Source: Cellulomonas uda
GTDB lineage: Bacteria > Actinomycetota > Actinomycetes > Actinomycetales > Cellulomonadaceae
Length of the DNA: 64,000 nucleotides
Assembly: GCF_006538705.1 (NCBI RefSeq)
Contig: NZ_BJLP01000006.1
Coordinates: forward strand, 1-64,000
Direction: 5' to 3'
Shown: piece by piece, positions 20,458-32,283 of the stretch
How the letters are laid out: each line of letters starts with the position of its first letter
How positions within the stretch are numbered: position 1 is the first letter of the stretch
Made by a program: the position numbers and the translations under genes
The notes under the pieces: generated by a model
Told to the model about the DNA's origin: nothing
Database searches by the model: none
The model's input: the letters and a program-made list of their open reading frames with translations, nothing else

Positions 20458-21626
20458 GCGGCACCGCCGTCGACCAGCTGCGCCTCGACGAGGTCGACCA
20501 CCCGGCCCGCGGCGTCGGGCACGCCGACCGACGCGGCCGCCGCGGCCATGCGCCGGCGCGCCGGCGCGGACCCCGGTCCGACGAGCAGCGCGGGCAGGTG
20601 CGCGGTGATCCACGCGGCGTCCAGCTCGTCGTCGGCGACGAGGAGCGCACCGCCCGCCGCGACCACGGGGCCGGCGTTGCGACGCTGCTCGCCGTTGCCG
20701 ATCGGGAGCGGCACGTACACCGCGGGCAGGCCGAGCGCGGCCACCTCGCACACCGTCCCGGCACCCGAGCGCGCGAGGACCACGTCCGCGCACGCGAGCG
20801 CCAGGTGCATCTCGTCGAGGTACTCGAGCACGTGGTACCGCGCGACCTGCTCGGCCGTGAGACCACCCTCCCGCGCGAGCGCGTCCCGCGCCGCGACGAC
20901 GGGCCCGGACTTGTCGCGGCCCGTGAGGTGCAGCACCTGCACGCCCGCCGCGAGCAGGTCGCCGGCCGCGGACGCGACCGCCGCGTTGATGCTCGCCGCA
21001 CCGAGCGAGCCGCCGGTGACCAGCAGCGTCGGGAGGTCCGGGTCGAGCCCGAGCACACCCGCCGCGCTGCGCCGCGCGGCCGCCGCGTCCGCCGCACGGT
21101 CGGCGACCAGCGCCGCGACGGGAGCGCGCAGCGGGAGCCCCGTGACCACGGCGCCCGGCAGCGACGTGCCCGGGAACGTGACCGCGACCGCGCGGGCCCA
21201 CCGCGCGCCCAGCCGGTTCGCGAGGCCCGGACGCGCGTTCTGCTCGTGCACCACGACGGGGACGCCGCGCCTGCGGGCCGCGAGGTACGCGGGCGTCGCG
21301 ACGTAGCCGCCGAACCCGACCACCACCTGCGCGTCGTTCTCGTCGATCGCGCGTCCGGCCGCGGCGATCGCCGCGCGCAGCCGTCCCGGCAGCCGGAGCA
21401 GGTCGAGCGACGGCCGCCGGGGCAGCGGCACGCGCGGCACCACCGCGAGCGGCAGACCCGCGGCGGGCACGAGGCGCGCCTCGAGCCCCTCGGCGGTGCC
21501 GAGCGCCGTCAGGGTCGCCCCGGGGTGCCGGCGGCGCAGCTCGTCGGCCACCGCGACCAGCGGGTTGACGTGACCGGCGGTGCCGCCGCCCGCCAGGAGA
21601 ACGGACACGGGGCGTGCGTCAGGCAC
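20454..21626 (-). CDS. murG: UDP-GlcNAc--undecaprenyl-PP-MurNAc-pentapeptide transferase
   Basis: GT28 glycosyltransferase that converts lipid I to lipid II on the inner face of the membrane; 390 residues. The N-terminal GGGTAGHVNPLVAVADEL loop, HEQN in the middle, GGSLGAASIN, and the UDP-GlcNAc site RSGAGTVCEVAALGLPAVYVPLP are all present. Of several GTG codons at the front, the one chosen has GAGAGG eight bases ahead; starts 6 or 9 bases earlier would place that site too close. It overlaps the ftsW stop by 8 bases. Confidence 0.96.
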   Translation of the reverse strand: MPDARPVSVLLAGGGTAGHVNPLVAVADELRRRHPGATLTALGTAEGLEARLVPAAGLPLAVVPRVPLPRRPSLDLLRLPGRLRAAIAAAGRAIDENDAQVVVGFGGYVATPAYLAARRRGVPVVVHEQNARPGLANRLGARWARAVAVTFPGTSLPGAVVTGLPLRAPVAALVADRAADAAAARRSAAGVLGLDPDLPTLLVTGGSLGAASINAAVASAAGDLLAAGVQVLHLTGRDKSGPVVAARDALAREGGLTAEQVARYHVLEYLDEMHLALACADVVLARSGAGTVCEVAALGLPAVYVPLPIGNGEQRRNAGPVVAAGGALLVADDELDAAWITAHLPALLVGPGSAPARRRMAAAAASVGVPDAAGRVVDLVEAQLVDGGAA

Positions 21627-22929
21627 GTCCACCACCTCTCGACGTCGTGGAAGATGCGGCCGTGCGCGACCGGTCGGCGCGCGCGGGGCCCCGGCCGAGC
21701 CCGACGACCGCGAGCGAGCGTCGCACGGCGCCCGCGCGCGCCGCGAGCGCGTCCGCCGCCCCGGGCTCGTCGCGCGCGAACGCGATGACGACGCCGAGCG
21801 CCGCGAGCGTCATGATGAGCGCCGAGCCGCCCGCCGACACGAGCGGGAGCGGTACGCCGATCACCGGCGCGAGGCCGATGACGACCGCGATGTTGACGAA
21901 CGCCTGGCCGACGATCCACGCGAGGACCGCGCCGGTGGCGACCTTGACGAACGGGTCGGGGTGGCGGCTGATGACGCGGATCATCGCGAACGCCAGCAGG
22001 CCGAACAGGCCGAGCACGATGAGCGTGCCCACCAGGCCCAGCTCCTCGCCGAGGATCGCGAAGATGAAGTCGTTGTGGGCCGCGGGCAGGTACGACCACT
22101 TCTCGCGGCTCTGCCCGAGCCCCAGCCCGCCGATCCCGCCGCTCGCCAACCCCCAGCTGCCGTGCAGCGTCTGGTAGCAGTCGGCCGACGCCGAGCACTC
22201 GTCGCCCCCGAGCCAGCTGCCGATGCGCTGCATGCGGTTCGGGCTGAGCAGGACGAGCGCCGCCACGGCGGCCCCGGCGAGCGCGCCCGCCACCGCGAAC
22301 ATGCGCAGCGGCACGCCCGCGACGAACATCGCGCCCGCGACCAGGACGCACAGCACGAGCGCGGTACCCAGGTCGTGCCCCAGCAGGACCGCGCCGATCG
22401 CGAGCCCCGCGACCGGGACGGCCGGGACGAACACGTGCTTCCACTGCTCGAGGTACGGCTGCTTGCGCGCGAGCACGGCACCGAGCCAGAGCGCGAGCGC
22501 GAGCTTGATCGTCTCCGACGGCTGGGCGGTGATGCCGCCGGGCAGTCGCACCCAGTTGGTGTTCCCGCCCGCGCCGGTGCCCAGCCCGAGGAACACGAGC
22601 GACTGGAACGCGACCGCGGCACCCAGCGCCGGCCACGCGATCCGCTTGAAGAACCGCACGGGCAACCGCGACAGCACGATCGCGATCGGCAGCCCCACGA
22701 GCGCGAACTTCGCCTGGTCGAGGAACACGGCGTACGCGTTGCCGTTCTTGTCCAGGGACTCGACGCTCGAGCTCGACAGGACCATGACCAGGCCGATCAC
22801 CAGCAGCAGCGCGCTCGCACCGATGAGCACGTAGTAGCTCGTGACGACGCTGTTCCAGTGGCCGAGCAGCGAACCGCGCGCGCGGGCGGTCGCCGTCTCG
22901 GCGGCGGCGTCCTGCGGCACGGCGCTCAC
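21619..22929 (-). CDS. ftsW: SEDS glycosyltransferase FtsW
   Basis: Peptidoglycan polymerase of the septum, acting with FtsI. 436 residues with about ten membrane spans. SEDS signatures: QPSETIKLALALW, the loop LLGHDLGTALVL (with the essential Asp), AAHNDFIFAILGEELG and GVPLPLVSAGGSA. There is a basic, disordered C-terminal tail of about 50 residues. An exposed loop with ECSASADCYQTLH holds two Cys that could form a disulfide outside the membrane. GTG start, 4-base overlap with the murD stop. Confidence 0.97.
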   Translation of the reverse strand: MSAVPQDAAAETATARARGSLLGHWNSVVTSYYVLIGASALLLVIGLVMVLSSSSVESLDKNGNAYAVFLDQAKFALVGLPIAIVLSRLPVRFFKRIAWPALGAAVAFQSLVFLGLGTGAGGNTNWVRLPGGITAQPSETIKLALALWLGAVLARKQPYLEQWKHVFVPAVPVAGLAIGAVLLGHDLGTALVLCVLVAGAMFVAGVPLRMFAVAGALAGAAVAALVLLSPNRMQRIGSWLGGDECSASADCYQTLHGSWGLASGGIGGLGLGQSREKWSYLPAAHNDFIFAILGEELGLVGTLIVLGLFGLLAFAMIRVISRHPDPFVKVATGAVLAWIVGQAFVNIAVVIGLAPVIGVPLPLVSAGGSALIMTLAALGVVIAFARDEPGAADALAARAGAVRRSLAVVGLGRGPARADRSRTAASSTTSRGGGRA

Positions 22930-24446
22930 GCGCGTCCGCCCGTCCGCTCGCCTCCCTCGCCCACCGCCGCACGTGCGGCCGCGGCGAACGCGTCACCGCG
23001 CGCGGCGTACGAGGCGAACTGGTCCATGGACGCGCAGGCGGGCGCGAGCAGCACGGTCGTGCCGGTCGCTGGCCCGGGACGCACGAGGGTGCGCGCGGCG
23101 GCCACGGCGGAGGTCATCACGTCCCCAGTCTCACCGGGGACGATCTCGACCACGGGGACCTCGGGCGCGTGTCGGGCGAGCGCGTCACGCAGCGGCTCAC
23201 GGTCCGCACCGATGAGGACGACTCCCGCGAGGCGGTCCCGACGCGCGCGCACGAGGTCGTCGAACCGGGCGCCCTTGGCGAGCCCGCCCGCGACCCACAC
23301 GACGCTCCCGGGCGGGAACGCCCCGAGCGACGCGGCCGCGGCGTGCGCGTTCGTGGCCTTCGAGTCGTCGACGTAGCTGACGTCCACGGACCGGCCGTCG
23401 ACCGTGAGCGCCTGCCTGGCGACCGTCTCGATGCGGTGGTGGCCGGGGGCGAACGCCCGCAGTCCCTCGCGCACGTGCGCGGGCTCGACGCCGTGCGCGA
23501 GCGCGAGCGCCGCGGCCGCGAGCGCGTCGGCGACGACGTGCGGCGGCACCGTGGCGTCGGGTCCGGCGAGCGCCGCGAGGTCGTCGAGCGTGCCGAGCTC
23601 GGCGGCGTGCGTGTGCCGCAGCCGCGCGAACCCGCGGTCGACGAGCACGTCCTCGACGAGGCCGATCTGGCCCACGGCGGGCGTGCCGAGCGTGAACCCC
23701 ACGGCGACCGCGCCGTCGACGACGTCCGCGTCCCGCACCATCTGCTCCGTGCGCGGGTCGGCGACGTTGTAGACGCACGCGAGCTGCGCGCGCTCGTAGA
23801 CACGGGCCTTGTCGGCCGCGTACGCCTCGAGCGAGCCGTGCCAGTCGAGGTGGTCGGCCGCGACGTTGAGGACGGCGGCCGCCTGGGCGGACATGCTGTG
23901 CGTGTAGTGCAGCTGGAAGCTCGACAGCTCGACCGCGAGCACGTCGAACGTCGGGTCCGTCACCGCGTGCACGATCGGCGTGCCGACGTTGCCGACCGCG
24001 AGCGCGTTGCGCCCCGCGGCCGTCAGGACCGACTCGAGCATCCCCACGGTCGTCGTCTTGCCGTTGGTGCCCGTGAGCGCGAGCCACGGTGCGGGTGCGC
24101 CGGACGGCCCGGGCACACGCACCCGCCACGCGAGCTCGACCTCGCTCCACACCGGCGTCCCCTGGGCGGCGGCGGCCGCGAGCAGCGGGTGGTGCGGTGC
24201 GAGCCCGGGCGAGGTCACGACGAGGTCCGCACGCGCGAGCCCACCGCCCGCGAGGTACTCGGCGCTCGAGACGGCCTCGTCGGACGCGTCGTCGACCGGC
24301 ACGACGCGCGCGCCGCGCGCCGCGAGCACCTCCGCCGCCGCGCGCCCGGACACCCCCATGCCGGCGACGACGACGCGAGCGCCCTCGAGGTCGAGCGGGC
24401 GCCGCGCCGCGGTGTCGGGCCCCGCCTGGTCAGGTCCCTGCGTCAC
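22926..24446 (-). CDS. murD: UDP-N-acetylmuramoyl-L-alanine--D-glutamate ligase
   Basis: Adds D-Glu to the stem peptide; 506 residues, a little longer than the enterobacterial enzyme. Rossmann-type N-terminus VVVAGMGVSGRAAAEVLAARGARV, P-loop ALTGTNGKTTT, AVELSSFQLHYT, NVAADHLDWHGS, and the C-terminal YVDDSKATNAHAA and LLAPACASMDQFASYAARGDAF. The GTG directly follows the mraY stop (TAG then GTG, no gap), an arrangement suited to re-initiation. Confidence 0.97.
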   Translation of the reverse strand: MTQGPDQAGPDTAARRPLDLEGARVVVAGMGVSGRAAAEVLAARGARVVPVDDASDEAVSSAEYLAGGGLARADLVVTSPGLAPHHPLLAAAAAQGTPVWSEVELAWRVRVPGPSGAPAPWLALTGTNGKTTTVGMLESVLTAAGRNALAVGNVGTPIVHAVTDPTFDVLAVELSSFQLHYTHSMSAQAAAVLNVAADHLDWHGSLEAYAADKARVYERAQLACVYNVADPRTEQMVRDADVVDGAVAVGFTLGTPAVGQIGLVEDVLVDRGFARLRHTHAAELGTLDDLAALAGPDATVPPHVVADALAAAALALAHGVEPAHVREGLRAFAPGHHRIETVARQALTVDGRSVDVSYVDDSKATNAHAAAASLGAFPPGSVVWVAGGLAKGARFDDLVRARRDRLAGVVLIGADREPLRDALARHAPEVPVVEIVPGETGDVMTSAVAAARTLVRPGPATGTTVLLAPACASMDQFASYAARGDAFAAAARAAVGEGGERTGGRA

Positions 24447-25529
24447 CTAGCCGGCCACCCACTCGCCGTAGAAGATCCCGACCCCGAGCGCGACGAACAG
24501 CCCGGCGATGATCCAGAACCGGATCACGATCGTGACCTCGCCCCAGCCGCCGAGCTCGAAGTGGTGGTGCAGCGGCGCCATCTTGAACACGCGCCGCCCG
24601 GTCATCTTGAAGAACCCGATCTGGATGACGTCGGACAGCACCTCGAGCACGAACAGGCCGCCGACGACCGCCGCGAGGATCTCGGTGCGCGTGAGGATCG
24701 ACAGGCCCGCGAGCGCGCCGCCGAGCGCGAGGGAGCCCGTGTCGCCCATGAAGATCTTGGCGGGGCTCGCGTTCCACCACAGGAACCCGAAGCACGCACC
24801 GGTGATCGCCGCGGCGACGACCGCGAGCGCGAGCGGGTCGCGCGTCTCGTAGCAGCGCGGTCCCGCGGAGCCGAGGATCTGGCACGACTGGTTGAACTGC
24901 CACACGCAGATGACGACGTACGCGCCGAACACGATGAGCGAGACACCCGTGGCGAGACCGTCGAGACCGTCGGTGAGGTTCACCGCGTTGGACCACGCCG
25001 TGATGAGGAAGTTCGCCCAGATCACGAACAGGATCAGGCCGATCGTCGCGCCCGCGAACGCCAGGTCGATGCCCGTGTCGCGGATGAACGAGATCTTGGT
25101 CGAGGCGGGCGTGCGGAACAGGTCGTTCGGGAACTGCAGCGCCGCGACGGCGAACGCGACCCCCACGAGCCCCTGACCGACGATCTTCCACCGGGCCTTG
25201 AGGCCGAGGCTGCGCTGCCGGCTGATCTTGATGAAGTCGTCGAGGAAGCCGACGAGCCCGAGCCCCGTCATGAGGAACAGCACGAGGATCTCGGACACCG
25301 ACGGCTTGGTGCCGGTGAGCAGCAGCGCGGCCGCCCAGCCGAGCAGCGTCGCGCCGATGATGACGACGCCGCCCATGGTCGGCGTGCCGCGCTTGGTGAA
25401 GTGCGCGGTCGGTCCGTCCTGGCGGATGAACTGCCCGTACTGCCGGCGCACGAGGAACCGGATGAACAGCGGCGTCCCGAGCAGCGCGACGAGCATCGCG
25501 ACGCCGCCCGAGATGAGGACGGCCCTCAC
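24447..25529 (-). CDS. mraY: Phospho-MurNAc-pentapeptide translocase
   Basis: Integral membrane enzyme that moves phospho-MurNAc-pentapeptide to undecaprenyl phosphate, making lipid I. 360 residues and about ten spans. Catalytic Asp motifs are seen: FLDDFIKI in the cytoplasmic loop, [12 protein letters not shown], and the [26 protein letters not shown] part with the conserved His cluster. GTG start overlapping the murF stop by 4 bases. Confidence 0.98.
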   Translation of the reverse strand: MRAVLISGGVAMLVALLGTPLFIRFLVRRQYGQFIRQDGPTAHFTKRGTPTMGGVVIIGATLLGWAAALLLTGTKPSVSEILVLFLMTGLGLVGFLDDFIKISRQRSLGLKARWKIVGQGLVGVAFAVAALQFPNDLFRTPASTKISFIRDTGIDLAFAGATIGLILFVIWANFLITAWSNAVNLTDGLDGLATGVSLIVFGAYVVICVWQFNQSCQILGSAGPRCYETRDPLALAVVAAAITGACFGFLWWNASPAKIFMGDTGSLALGGALAGLSILTRTEILAAVVGGLFVLEVLSDVIQIGFFKMTGRRVFKMAPLHHHFELGGWGEVTIVIRFWIIAGLFVALGVGIFYGEWVAG

Positions 25530-27030
25530 GAGCCGCTCACCCCCGCCGGTTCGCCCGTCCCGGCCGTCGCGGCCGGGTCGGCCGGGTCGGCCGGGTCGGC
25601 CGTGAGGATGTCACCGAGCCGCCACAGGCCCGCGCCGTACGACGACTTCACGAGCACGACGTCGCCCGCGCGCAGCTCGTCGGCCAGGAACGCCGCTGCG
25701 GCGTCCACGTCGTCCGCGAGCGCGACCTCGTCGCCCCAGCTGCCCTCGTGGTTGGCGCCGTCGCGGATCGCCCGCGCGCCCTCGCCCACCACGACCGTCA
25801 GACCGATGTTGAGGCGCACCGCGAGCCGGCCGATCGCGTCGTGCGCCTCGCGCGAGCCGTCACCGAGCTCGAGCATCTCGCCGAGCACGGCGATGGAGCG
25901 CCGGTCCCGGCCGGCGACGACCGCGAGCGCCTTGAGCGCGGCGCGCATCGAGTCGGGGTTGGCGTTGTACGAGTCGTCGATGACCGTCACGCCGTCGGCG
26001 CGGTCGACGACGTGCATGCGGTGCGGCGACAGCGCGTCCGCGCCGGACAGCCCGGTCGCGACCTCGTCGAGCGTCAGACCAGCGGTGAGCGCCGCGGCCG
26101 CGGCCGCCAGCGCGTTGTGCACGTGGTGCTCCCCCACGAGCCGCAGCGCGACGTCCGCCTGCGCGCGCTCGGGCGTCCCGTCGCCGACGACGAGCGTGAA
26201 CCGCGCACGGCCCGCGCGGTCGACGCGCACGTCGGTGGCGCGCACCCAGGCACCCTGGGACTGGCCGAACGTCACGACCTCGCCGGGTGCGAGCGCGGCC
26301 ATCGCGACGACGCGCGGGTCGTCCGCGTTGAGCACCGCGACACCCTCGGGCAGGAGCCCCTGGACGATCTCGGACTTCGCCCGTGCGACGTCCTCGATCC
26401 CGCCCCCGAACCCGCCGAGGTGCGCGTGGCCGACGACGAGCACCACGGCGACGTCCGGCGGCGCGATGCGGGTGAGGTACGTGAGGTGACCCGGGCCGGA
26501 GGCGCCCATCTCGAGCACCAGGAAGCGGGTGCTCTCGTCGGCGCGCAGCACCGTCAGCGGCAGCCCGATCTCGTTGTTGAAGGAGCGCACCGGTGCGACC
26601 GTCGGGCCGGCCGCGCCGCACAGCTGCGCGAGCAGGTCCTTCGTCGTCGTCTTGCCGACGGAGCCCGTGACGCCGACGACGCGCAGCCCGGAGCCGCCGG
26701 GCGCGAGCGCCGCCTCGCGCAGCTGCGCGAGCACGTCGCGCGCGAGGTCGCCCAGCGCGACCTCGACGTCGGGCACGACGACCGTCGGGAGCGCCGAGCC
26801 GTCCTCACCCGTGAGGGGACGCGCGGCCAGCACCGCGGCGGCGCCCGCCGCCACGGCCGCGGCCGCGAAGTCGTGACCGTCCACGTGCTCCCCGGGCAGC
26901 GCGACGAACAGCCCGCCCGGCTCGACGTCGCGCGAGTCCGTGACGACGGCGCCCGCCACCACCTGCGCGTGCGCGACGCCGTGCAACGTCCCGCCGGTCG
27001 CCTCCGCGATCTGCGCGGCGGTCAGCGCGA

Positions 27031-27034
<4 letters not shown>
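25526..27034 (-). CDS. murF: UDP-MurNAc-tripeptide--D-alanyl-D-alanine ligase
   Basis: Adds D-Ala-D-Ala to complete the pentapeptide; 502 residues. N-terminal domain with [18 protein letters not shown]-loop [22 protein letters not shown] and ENEMGAS-like [11 protein letters not shown], ATPase-domain ADDPRV, then [15 protein letters not shown] and LGEMLELG in the C-terminal part. GTG start with a 4-base overlap on murE. Open frame further upstream is a murE shadow. Confidence 0.97.
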
Positions 27035-28626
<1,592 letters not shown>

Positions 28627-28633
28627 GGGGAGG

Positions 28634-28639
28634 AATCTA
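28634..28639 (-). promoter_or_regulatory. Predicted leaderless -10 element of murE
   Basis: TAGATT on the reverse strand in the ftsI-murE gap, 7 bases before the ATG. This would give the downstream mur genes a promoter separate from mraZ's. The -35 is weak. Confidence 0.5.
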
Positions 28640-28688
28640 CCGTGGACACCGTCCCCCGACGCGCCGCCGGCCACCGCCGTGGCCGGGC

Positions 28689-30659
28689 TCACCACGTCGT
28701 GGGGAACAGCGTGGCCTTGGTCCCCGAGGGCGGGACGCCCAGCTCGCTCAGCGCGTACGCACCGATCTTGCTGAACACCGGCGCCGCGACGACGCTGCCG
28801 TACTCCGAGGTCCGCGGGTTGTGCAGGATCACGCTGATCGCGAGCCGCGGCTCGTCCGCGGGGACGACCCCGATGAACGACGCCGTGATGCCCTGCTTGC
28901 CGCCGTTGATCCAGTTCTGCGCCGTGCCGGTCTTCCCGGCCACGCGGTAGCCCGGGATCGACGCCGTCGAGCCGGTCCCCTCGTCGACGACCGACTCGAG
29001 CATCGTCATCACCGTCGCCGCGGTCTCCTGGGAGATGATGCGCGTGCGGGCCGCCTTCTTGGACGCGGTGAACGTCCCGTCGGGCGCGGTCCAGCCCCTG
29101 ACGACGTGCGGCTGCACCCGGACCCCGTCGTTCGCGACGGTCGCCAGCACCTGCGTCGCCTGGATCGCGTTCACCGAGACGCCCTGCCCGAAGAGCACCA
29201 CGTACGGCGTGCGCGCGTTGTTGCGGTCGCCGAACAGGCCCGCGGACTCCCCCGCCAGGTCGATGCCCGTCCGGGAGCCGAACCCGAACCGCTCCAGCCA
29301 CCGGTAGCGCTGGTCGACGGTCAGCTTGGAGCCGATCTGCACCGTGCCGGTGTTGGAGGACTCGGCGAGCACGCCCGCGGTCGTCAGGTGCTGCGTCTCG
29401 TGCTCGTGCGAGTCCTTGAACGTCTGGCCGTTCTCGACCGTCAGCTTGTACGGCACGGTCCACCGGTCCGTCGGCGTGACGAGACCCTCCTCGAGCACCG
29501 CCGCCATCGTGATGACCTTGCCCGTCGAGCCCGGCTCGAACACGTTGGAGACGGACGGTGCGAGCGAGCCGCCCGCCGAGTCGCCCGGCTTGTTCGGGTC
29601 CCGCGAGCCGGAGTCGGCGAGCGCGAGCACCTCGCCCGTGCGCACGTCCATCACGACGATCGTGCCGGAGTCCGAGCCGGTCGCGGCGACCTGCTCGTTG
29701 AGCAGGCTCTCCGCCTTCCACTGGATGTCGGAGTCGATCGTGAGGGTCGCGGAGTCTCCCTGCGTGGCCGGAGTGCCCTCGAAGTACCCGCCGGGGACCT
29801 GCTGGCCCTTGGCGCCGCGCTCGAACACCTCGGTCCCCGGCGTCCCCTTGAGACGGTCGTCGAGCGACGCCTCGAGCCCCTCCAGCCCCTGCCCGTTGGA
29901 GTTCACGAAGCCGATGATGTTCCCCGCGAGCGGACCGTTGGGGTACACGCGGTCCGCGACCTTGTCCACGTTGATGCCCGGCAGCCGCATCGCGAAGATC
30001 TCGCGCGCCACCTGCGGGAGCACGCCCTTCTGGAGGTACTTGAAGCTCCGCGTGCCGACGAGCTCGCCCCCCAGCACCGCGGCGTCCGCCCCGAGCAGCG
30101 GCGCGAGCCGCTTCGCGACGCCCAGCGCGCCGTCCGGGTCGTCGGGCGCACCCTTGCCGCGGTACTCGCCCACCAGGCGCTGGTTCACCGAGATGTCGTA
30201 CCGCTCCACGGACGTCGCGAGCGCGACGCCGTCCCGGTCCGTGATCTGCCCCCGTGCGCCGATGATCGAGATGGTCGACAGGCGCTCGTCGCGCGCCTGC
30301 TGGGCGACGGACGGCCCGCGGACCGCCTGCACGTACACCAGCCGTCCGGCGAACACGGCGACGACCAGGACGACCGCGACGGCGAGCACGACGAGGCGGG
30401 CCCGCCGCCCCGCGCGTCCGGGCCGCGGCGGCCGCGGGACCACGATCGGGGGGCTCGTCGCCCCCCTCCCCCGCGGCGCGGCGGCACCCGGACGCGCCCC
30501 CGCGCGGACGGTCTCGACCGTCTCGCGCGTGGGCTGACGCCCGGCGGGCGGCCGACGCGCCGTCGTGGAGCTCACGGAGCCACTGTGCCTGCTGGCGGTC
30601 CGGGCGCCCGGACCGCCACGCGGGGTACGGGAACCCGGCCGCGCGGAGACGTCCGTCAT
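28689..30659 (-). CDS. ftsI: Septal transpeptidase FtsI (PBP3)
   Basis: Class B penicillin-binding protein that cross-links septal peptidoglycan with FtsW. 656 residues: an unusually long basic, disordered cytoplasmic N-terminus (about 1-85), one membrane span (about 86-106), the pedestal domain (RGQITDRDGVALATSVE onward) and the transpeptidase domain with active Ser378 and Lys381 (GSTGK), SSN 434-436 and KTG 576-578. No PASTA repeats. The ATG shares one base with the ftsL stop (TGATG). Confidence 0.97.
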   Translation of the reverse strand: MTDVSARPGSRTPRGGPGARTASRHSGSVSSTTARRPPAGRQPTRETVETVRAGARPGAAAPRGRGATSPPIVVPRPPRPGRAGRRARLVVLAVAVVLVVAVFAGRLVYVQAVRGPSVAQQARDERLSTISIIGARGQITDRDGVALATSVERYDISVNQRLVGEYRGKGAPDDPDGALGVAKRLAPLLGADAAVLGGELVGTRSFKYLQKGVLPQVAREIFAMRLPGINVDKVADRVYPNGPLAGNIIGFVNSNGQGLEGLEASLDDRLKGTPGTEVFERGAKGQQVPGGYFEGTPATQGDSATLTIDSDIQWKAESLLNEQVAATGSDSGTIVVMDVRTGEVLALADSGSRDPNKPGDSAGGSLAPSVSNVFEPGSTGKVITMAAVLEEGLVTPTDRWTVPYKLTVENGQTFKDSHEHETQHLTTAGVLAESSNTGTVQIGSKLTVDQRYRWLERFGFGSRTGIDLAGESAGLFGDRNNARTPYVVLFGQGVSVNAIQATQVLATVANDGVRVQPHVVRGWTAPDGTFTASKKAARTRIISQETAATVMTMLESVVDEGTGSTASIPGYRVAGKTGTAQNWINGGKQGITASFIGVVPADEPRLAISVILHNPRTSEYGSVVAAPVFSKIGAYALSELGVPPSGTKATLFPTTW

Positions 30660-31081
30660 CAGCGCCCGCCGGCGGCGCCCTGCACCGTGCCGTCGGAGAG
30701 CCGGATCCAGCCCGTGCCCTCCGACGGGACCATCCCGAGCGCGCCCGCCGACTTCGCGAGCTCGGCCGGCGAGCCCTTCGCGTCGAGCGCCGCGGACAGG
30801 TCCTTGGCGTCCTGGTCGAGGCGACCCAGCTCGATCCCCAGGTCGTACTTCTCGTACGAGTTCTTCGCCATCTGCGTGTTGAGCAGCAGCGCACCGAGCA
30901 GCGCCGCGGCGAGGACGCCCATGCACACGAGCACGAACGGCACCCGCGTGCGGGCGTGCGACGGCGCGCGCACGAGCCGCAGGCGCGGCGCCGCCGGCTG
31001 ACGTGCGGGGGCCGGCGCGGCGGTGGCGCCGTACGGGCGGGCCGGAGCGGGGTACGCGCGTGCTGCGCTGCTGGCGCTCAT
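30659..31081 (-). CDS. ftsL: FtsL-like division protein
   Basis: A 140-residue bitopic protein in the FtsL position between rsmH and ftsI. Pro/Ala-rich cytoplasmic N-terminus (1-45), one membrane span (about 48-67), then a periplasmic helical part with heptad-like hydrophobics ([23 protein letters not shown]) as expected for the FtsL/FtsB coiled coil. Sequence conservation in the family is low, so the call rests on topology and position. ATG overlapping the rsmH stop by 4 bases. Confidence 0.85.
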   Translation of the reverse strand: MSASSAARAYPAPARPYGATAAPAPARQPAAPRLRLVRAPSHARTRVPFVLVCMGVLAAALLGALLLNTQMAKNSYEKYDLGIELGRLDQDAKDLSAALDAKGSPAELAKSAGALGMVPSEGTGWIRLSDGTVQGAAGGR

Positions 31082-32094
31082 GCTGCCCTCCTCGGTGCGG
31101 GACGCAGGTGGTCCGGTGTGGTGCGAAGACGTTCTGCCGCGCGCAGCCGCACCGACTGCGAACGGGGGTTGCGGGCGAGCTCGGCCTCGTCGGCCTCCTC
31201 CGCTCCGCGGGTCACCAGCCGCAGGTACGGCTGGTGCGTGTCCGGGACCACCGGCAGGTCGGGTGGCGCGCTCACGCTCGCGCCGAGCGCGAACGCCTGC
31301 TTCACCATCCGGTCCTCGAGCGACTGGTACGCCTCGACGACGATCCGGCCGCCGACCGCGAGGGCCTCGACCGACTCGGGCAGCGCCCGCGCCAGCGCGT
31401 CGAGCTCGTGGTTGACCTCGATGCGCAGCGCCTGGAACGTGCGCTTGGCCGGGTGGCCGCCGGTCGCGCGGGCCGCCGCGGGGATCGCGGCGCGCACGAG
31501 GTCGACGAGCTCGCCCGTGCGTGCGAGCGGTGCCGTCGCGCGTGCCCGCACGATCGCCCGGGCGATCCGCGGGGCGAACCGCTCCTCGCCGTACGTGCGC
31601 AGCACGCGCGCCAGGTCGCGCTCTTCGTACGTGTTGAGGACGTCCGCGGCGGTCGGGCCGGTCGTGGCGTCCATGCGCATGTCGAGCGGCGCGTCCTGGG
31701 CGTAGGAGAAGCCGCGCTCGACCTCGTCCAGCTGCAGCGACGAGACGCCGAGGTCCATGAGCACGCCCTGCACCGCGGGGATCGACAGGTCCGCGAGCAC
31801 GTCGCGGATCTCGTCGTACACCGCGTGCACGCCCGTGAACCGGTCGCCGAACGGCGCGAGCCGCTCGCTCGCGAGCGCGATCGCCTGCGGGTCCCGGTCG
31901 AGGCCGACGACCCGCACGTGCGGGAACCGGCGCAGCACGCCCTCGGTGTGCCCGCCCATGCCGAGCGTGGAGTCGACCATGACCGCGCCCTCGACCTCGA
32001 GCGCGGGGGCGAGCAGCTCCAGGCACCGCTCGAGCAGGACGGGCACGTGCCGCTCGGCCGCGCCGCGTGCGTCGGGGTTCGTCGGGGTGTCCAC
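31078..32094 (-). CDS. rsmH: 16S rRNA (cytosine-1402-N4)-methyltransferase
   Basis: MraW/RsmH methylates C1402 of 16S rRNA in the decoding centre using S-adenosylmethionine; 338 residues. Seen: [13 protein letters not shown] at the N-terminus, SAM-binding [15 protein letters not shown] and [40 protein letters not shown], and [28 protein letters not shown] later. GTG start with GAGGAGGAGCAC ahead. It is separated from mraZ by a structured 189-base gap. Confidence 0.97.
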   Translation of the reverse strand: MDTPTNPDARGAAERHVPVLLERCLELLAPALEVEGAVMVDSTLGMGGHTEGVLRRFPHVRVVGLDRDPQAIALASERLAPFGDRFTGVHAVYDEIRDVLADLSIPAVQGVLMDLGVSSLQLDEVERGFSYAQDAPLDMRMDATTGPTAADVLNTYEERDLARVLRTYGEERFAPRIARAIVRARATAPLARTGELVDLVRAAIPAAARATGGHPAKRTFQALRIEVNHELDALARALPESVEALAVGGRIVVEAYQSLEDRMVKQAFALGASVSAPPDLPVVPDTHQPYLRLVTRGAEEADEAELARNPRSQSVRLRAAERLRTTPDHLRPAPRRAA

Positions 32095-32115
32095 GTGCTC
32101 CTCCTCTCGTCGGTC

Positions 32116-32229
32116 GCGGGTGCGGGTGCGGGTGCGGGTCGTGGTTGTGGGTGGGTGATGGTCGGGCGGCCCCTCCGCCGTCCGACCAGATCCCCCACCG
32201 GCCCTCTGCCGCGGGGAAGTGCGGCAGAG
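32116..32229 (-). promoter_or_regulatory. Structured mraZ-rsmH spacer: hexamer repeats and two hairpins
   Basis: Between the mraZ stop and the rsmH start lie four GCGGGT hexamers (about 32116-32139), an 11-bp stem with one mismatch (32160-32170 with 32177-32187) and a perfect 9-bp stem (32204-32212 with 32221-32229). Neither stem is followed by a T-run. They may attenuate readthrough so that MraZ and the rest of the cluster differ in level. Confidence 0.5.
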
Positions 32230-32283
32230 CGGTCGGGAGGAGATCTCGTCGGGCGGGAGCCGGGCACGTGCGGGACCGGTGGG

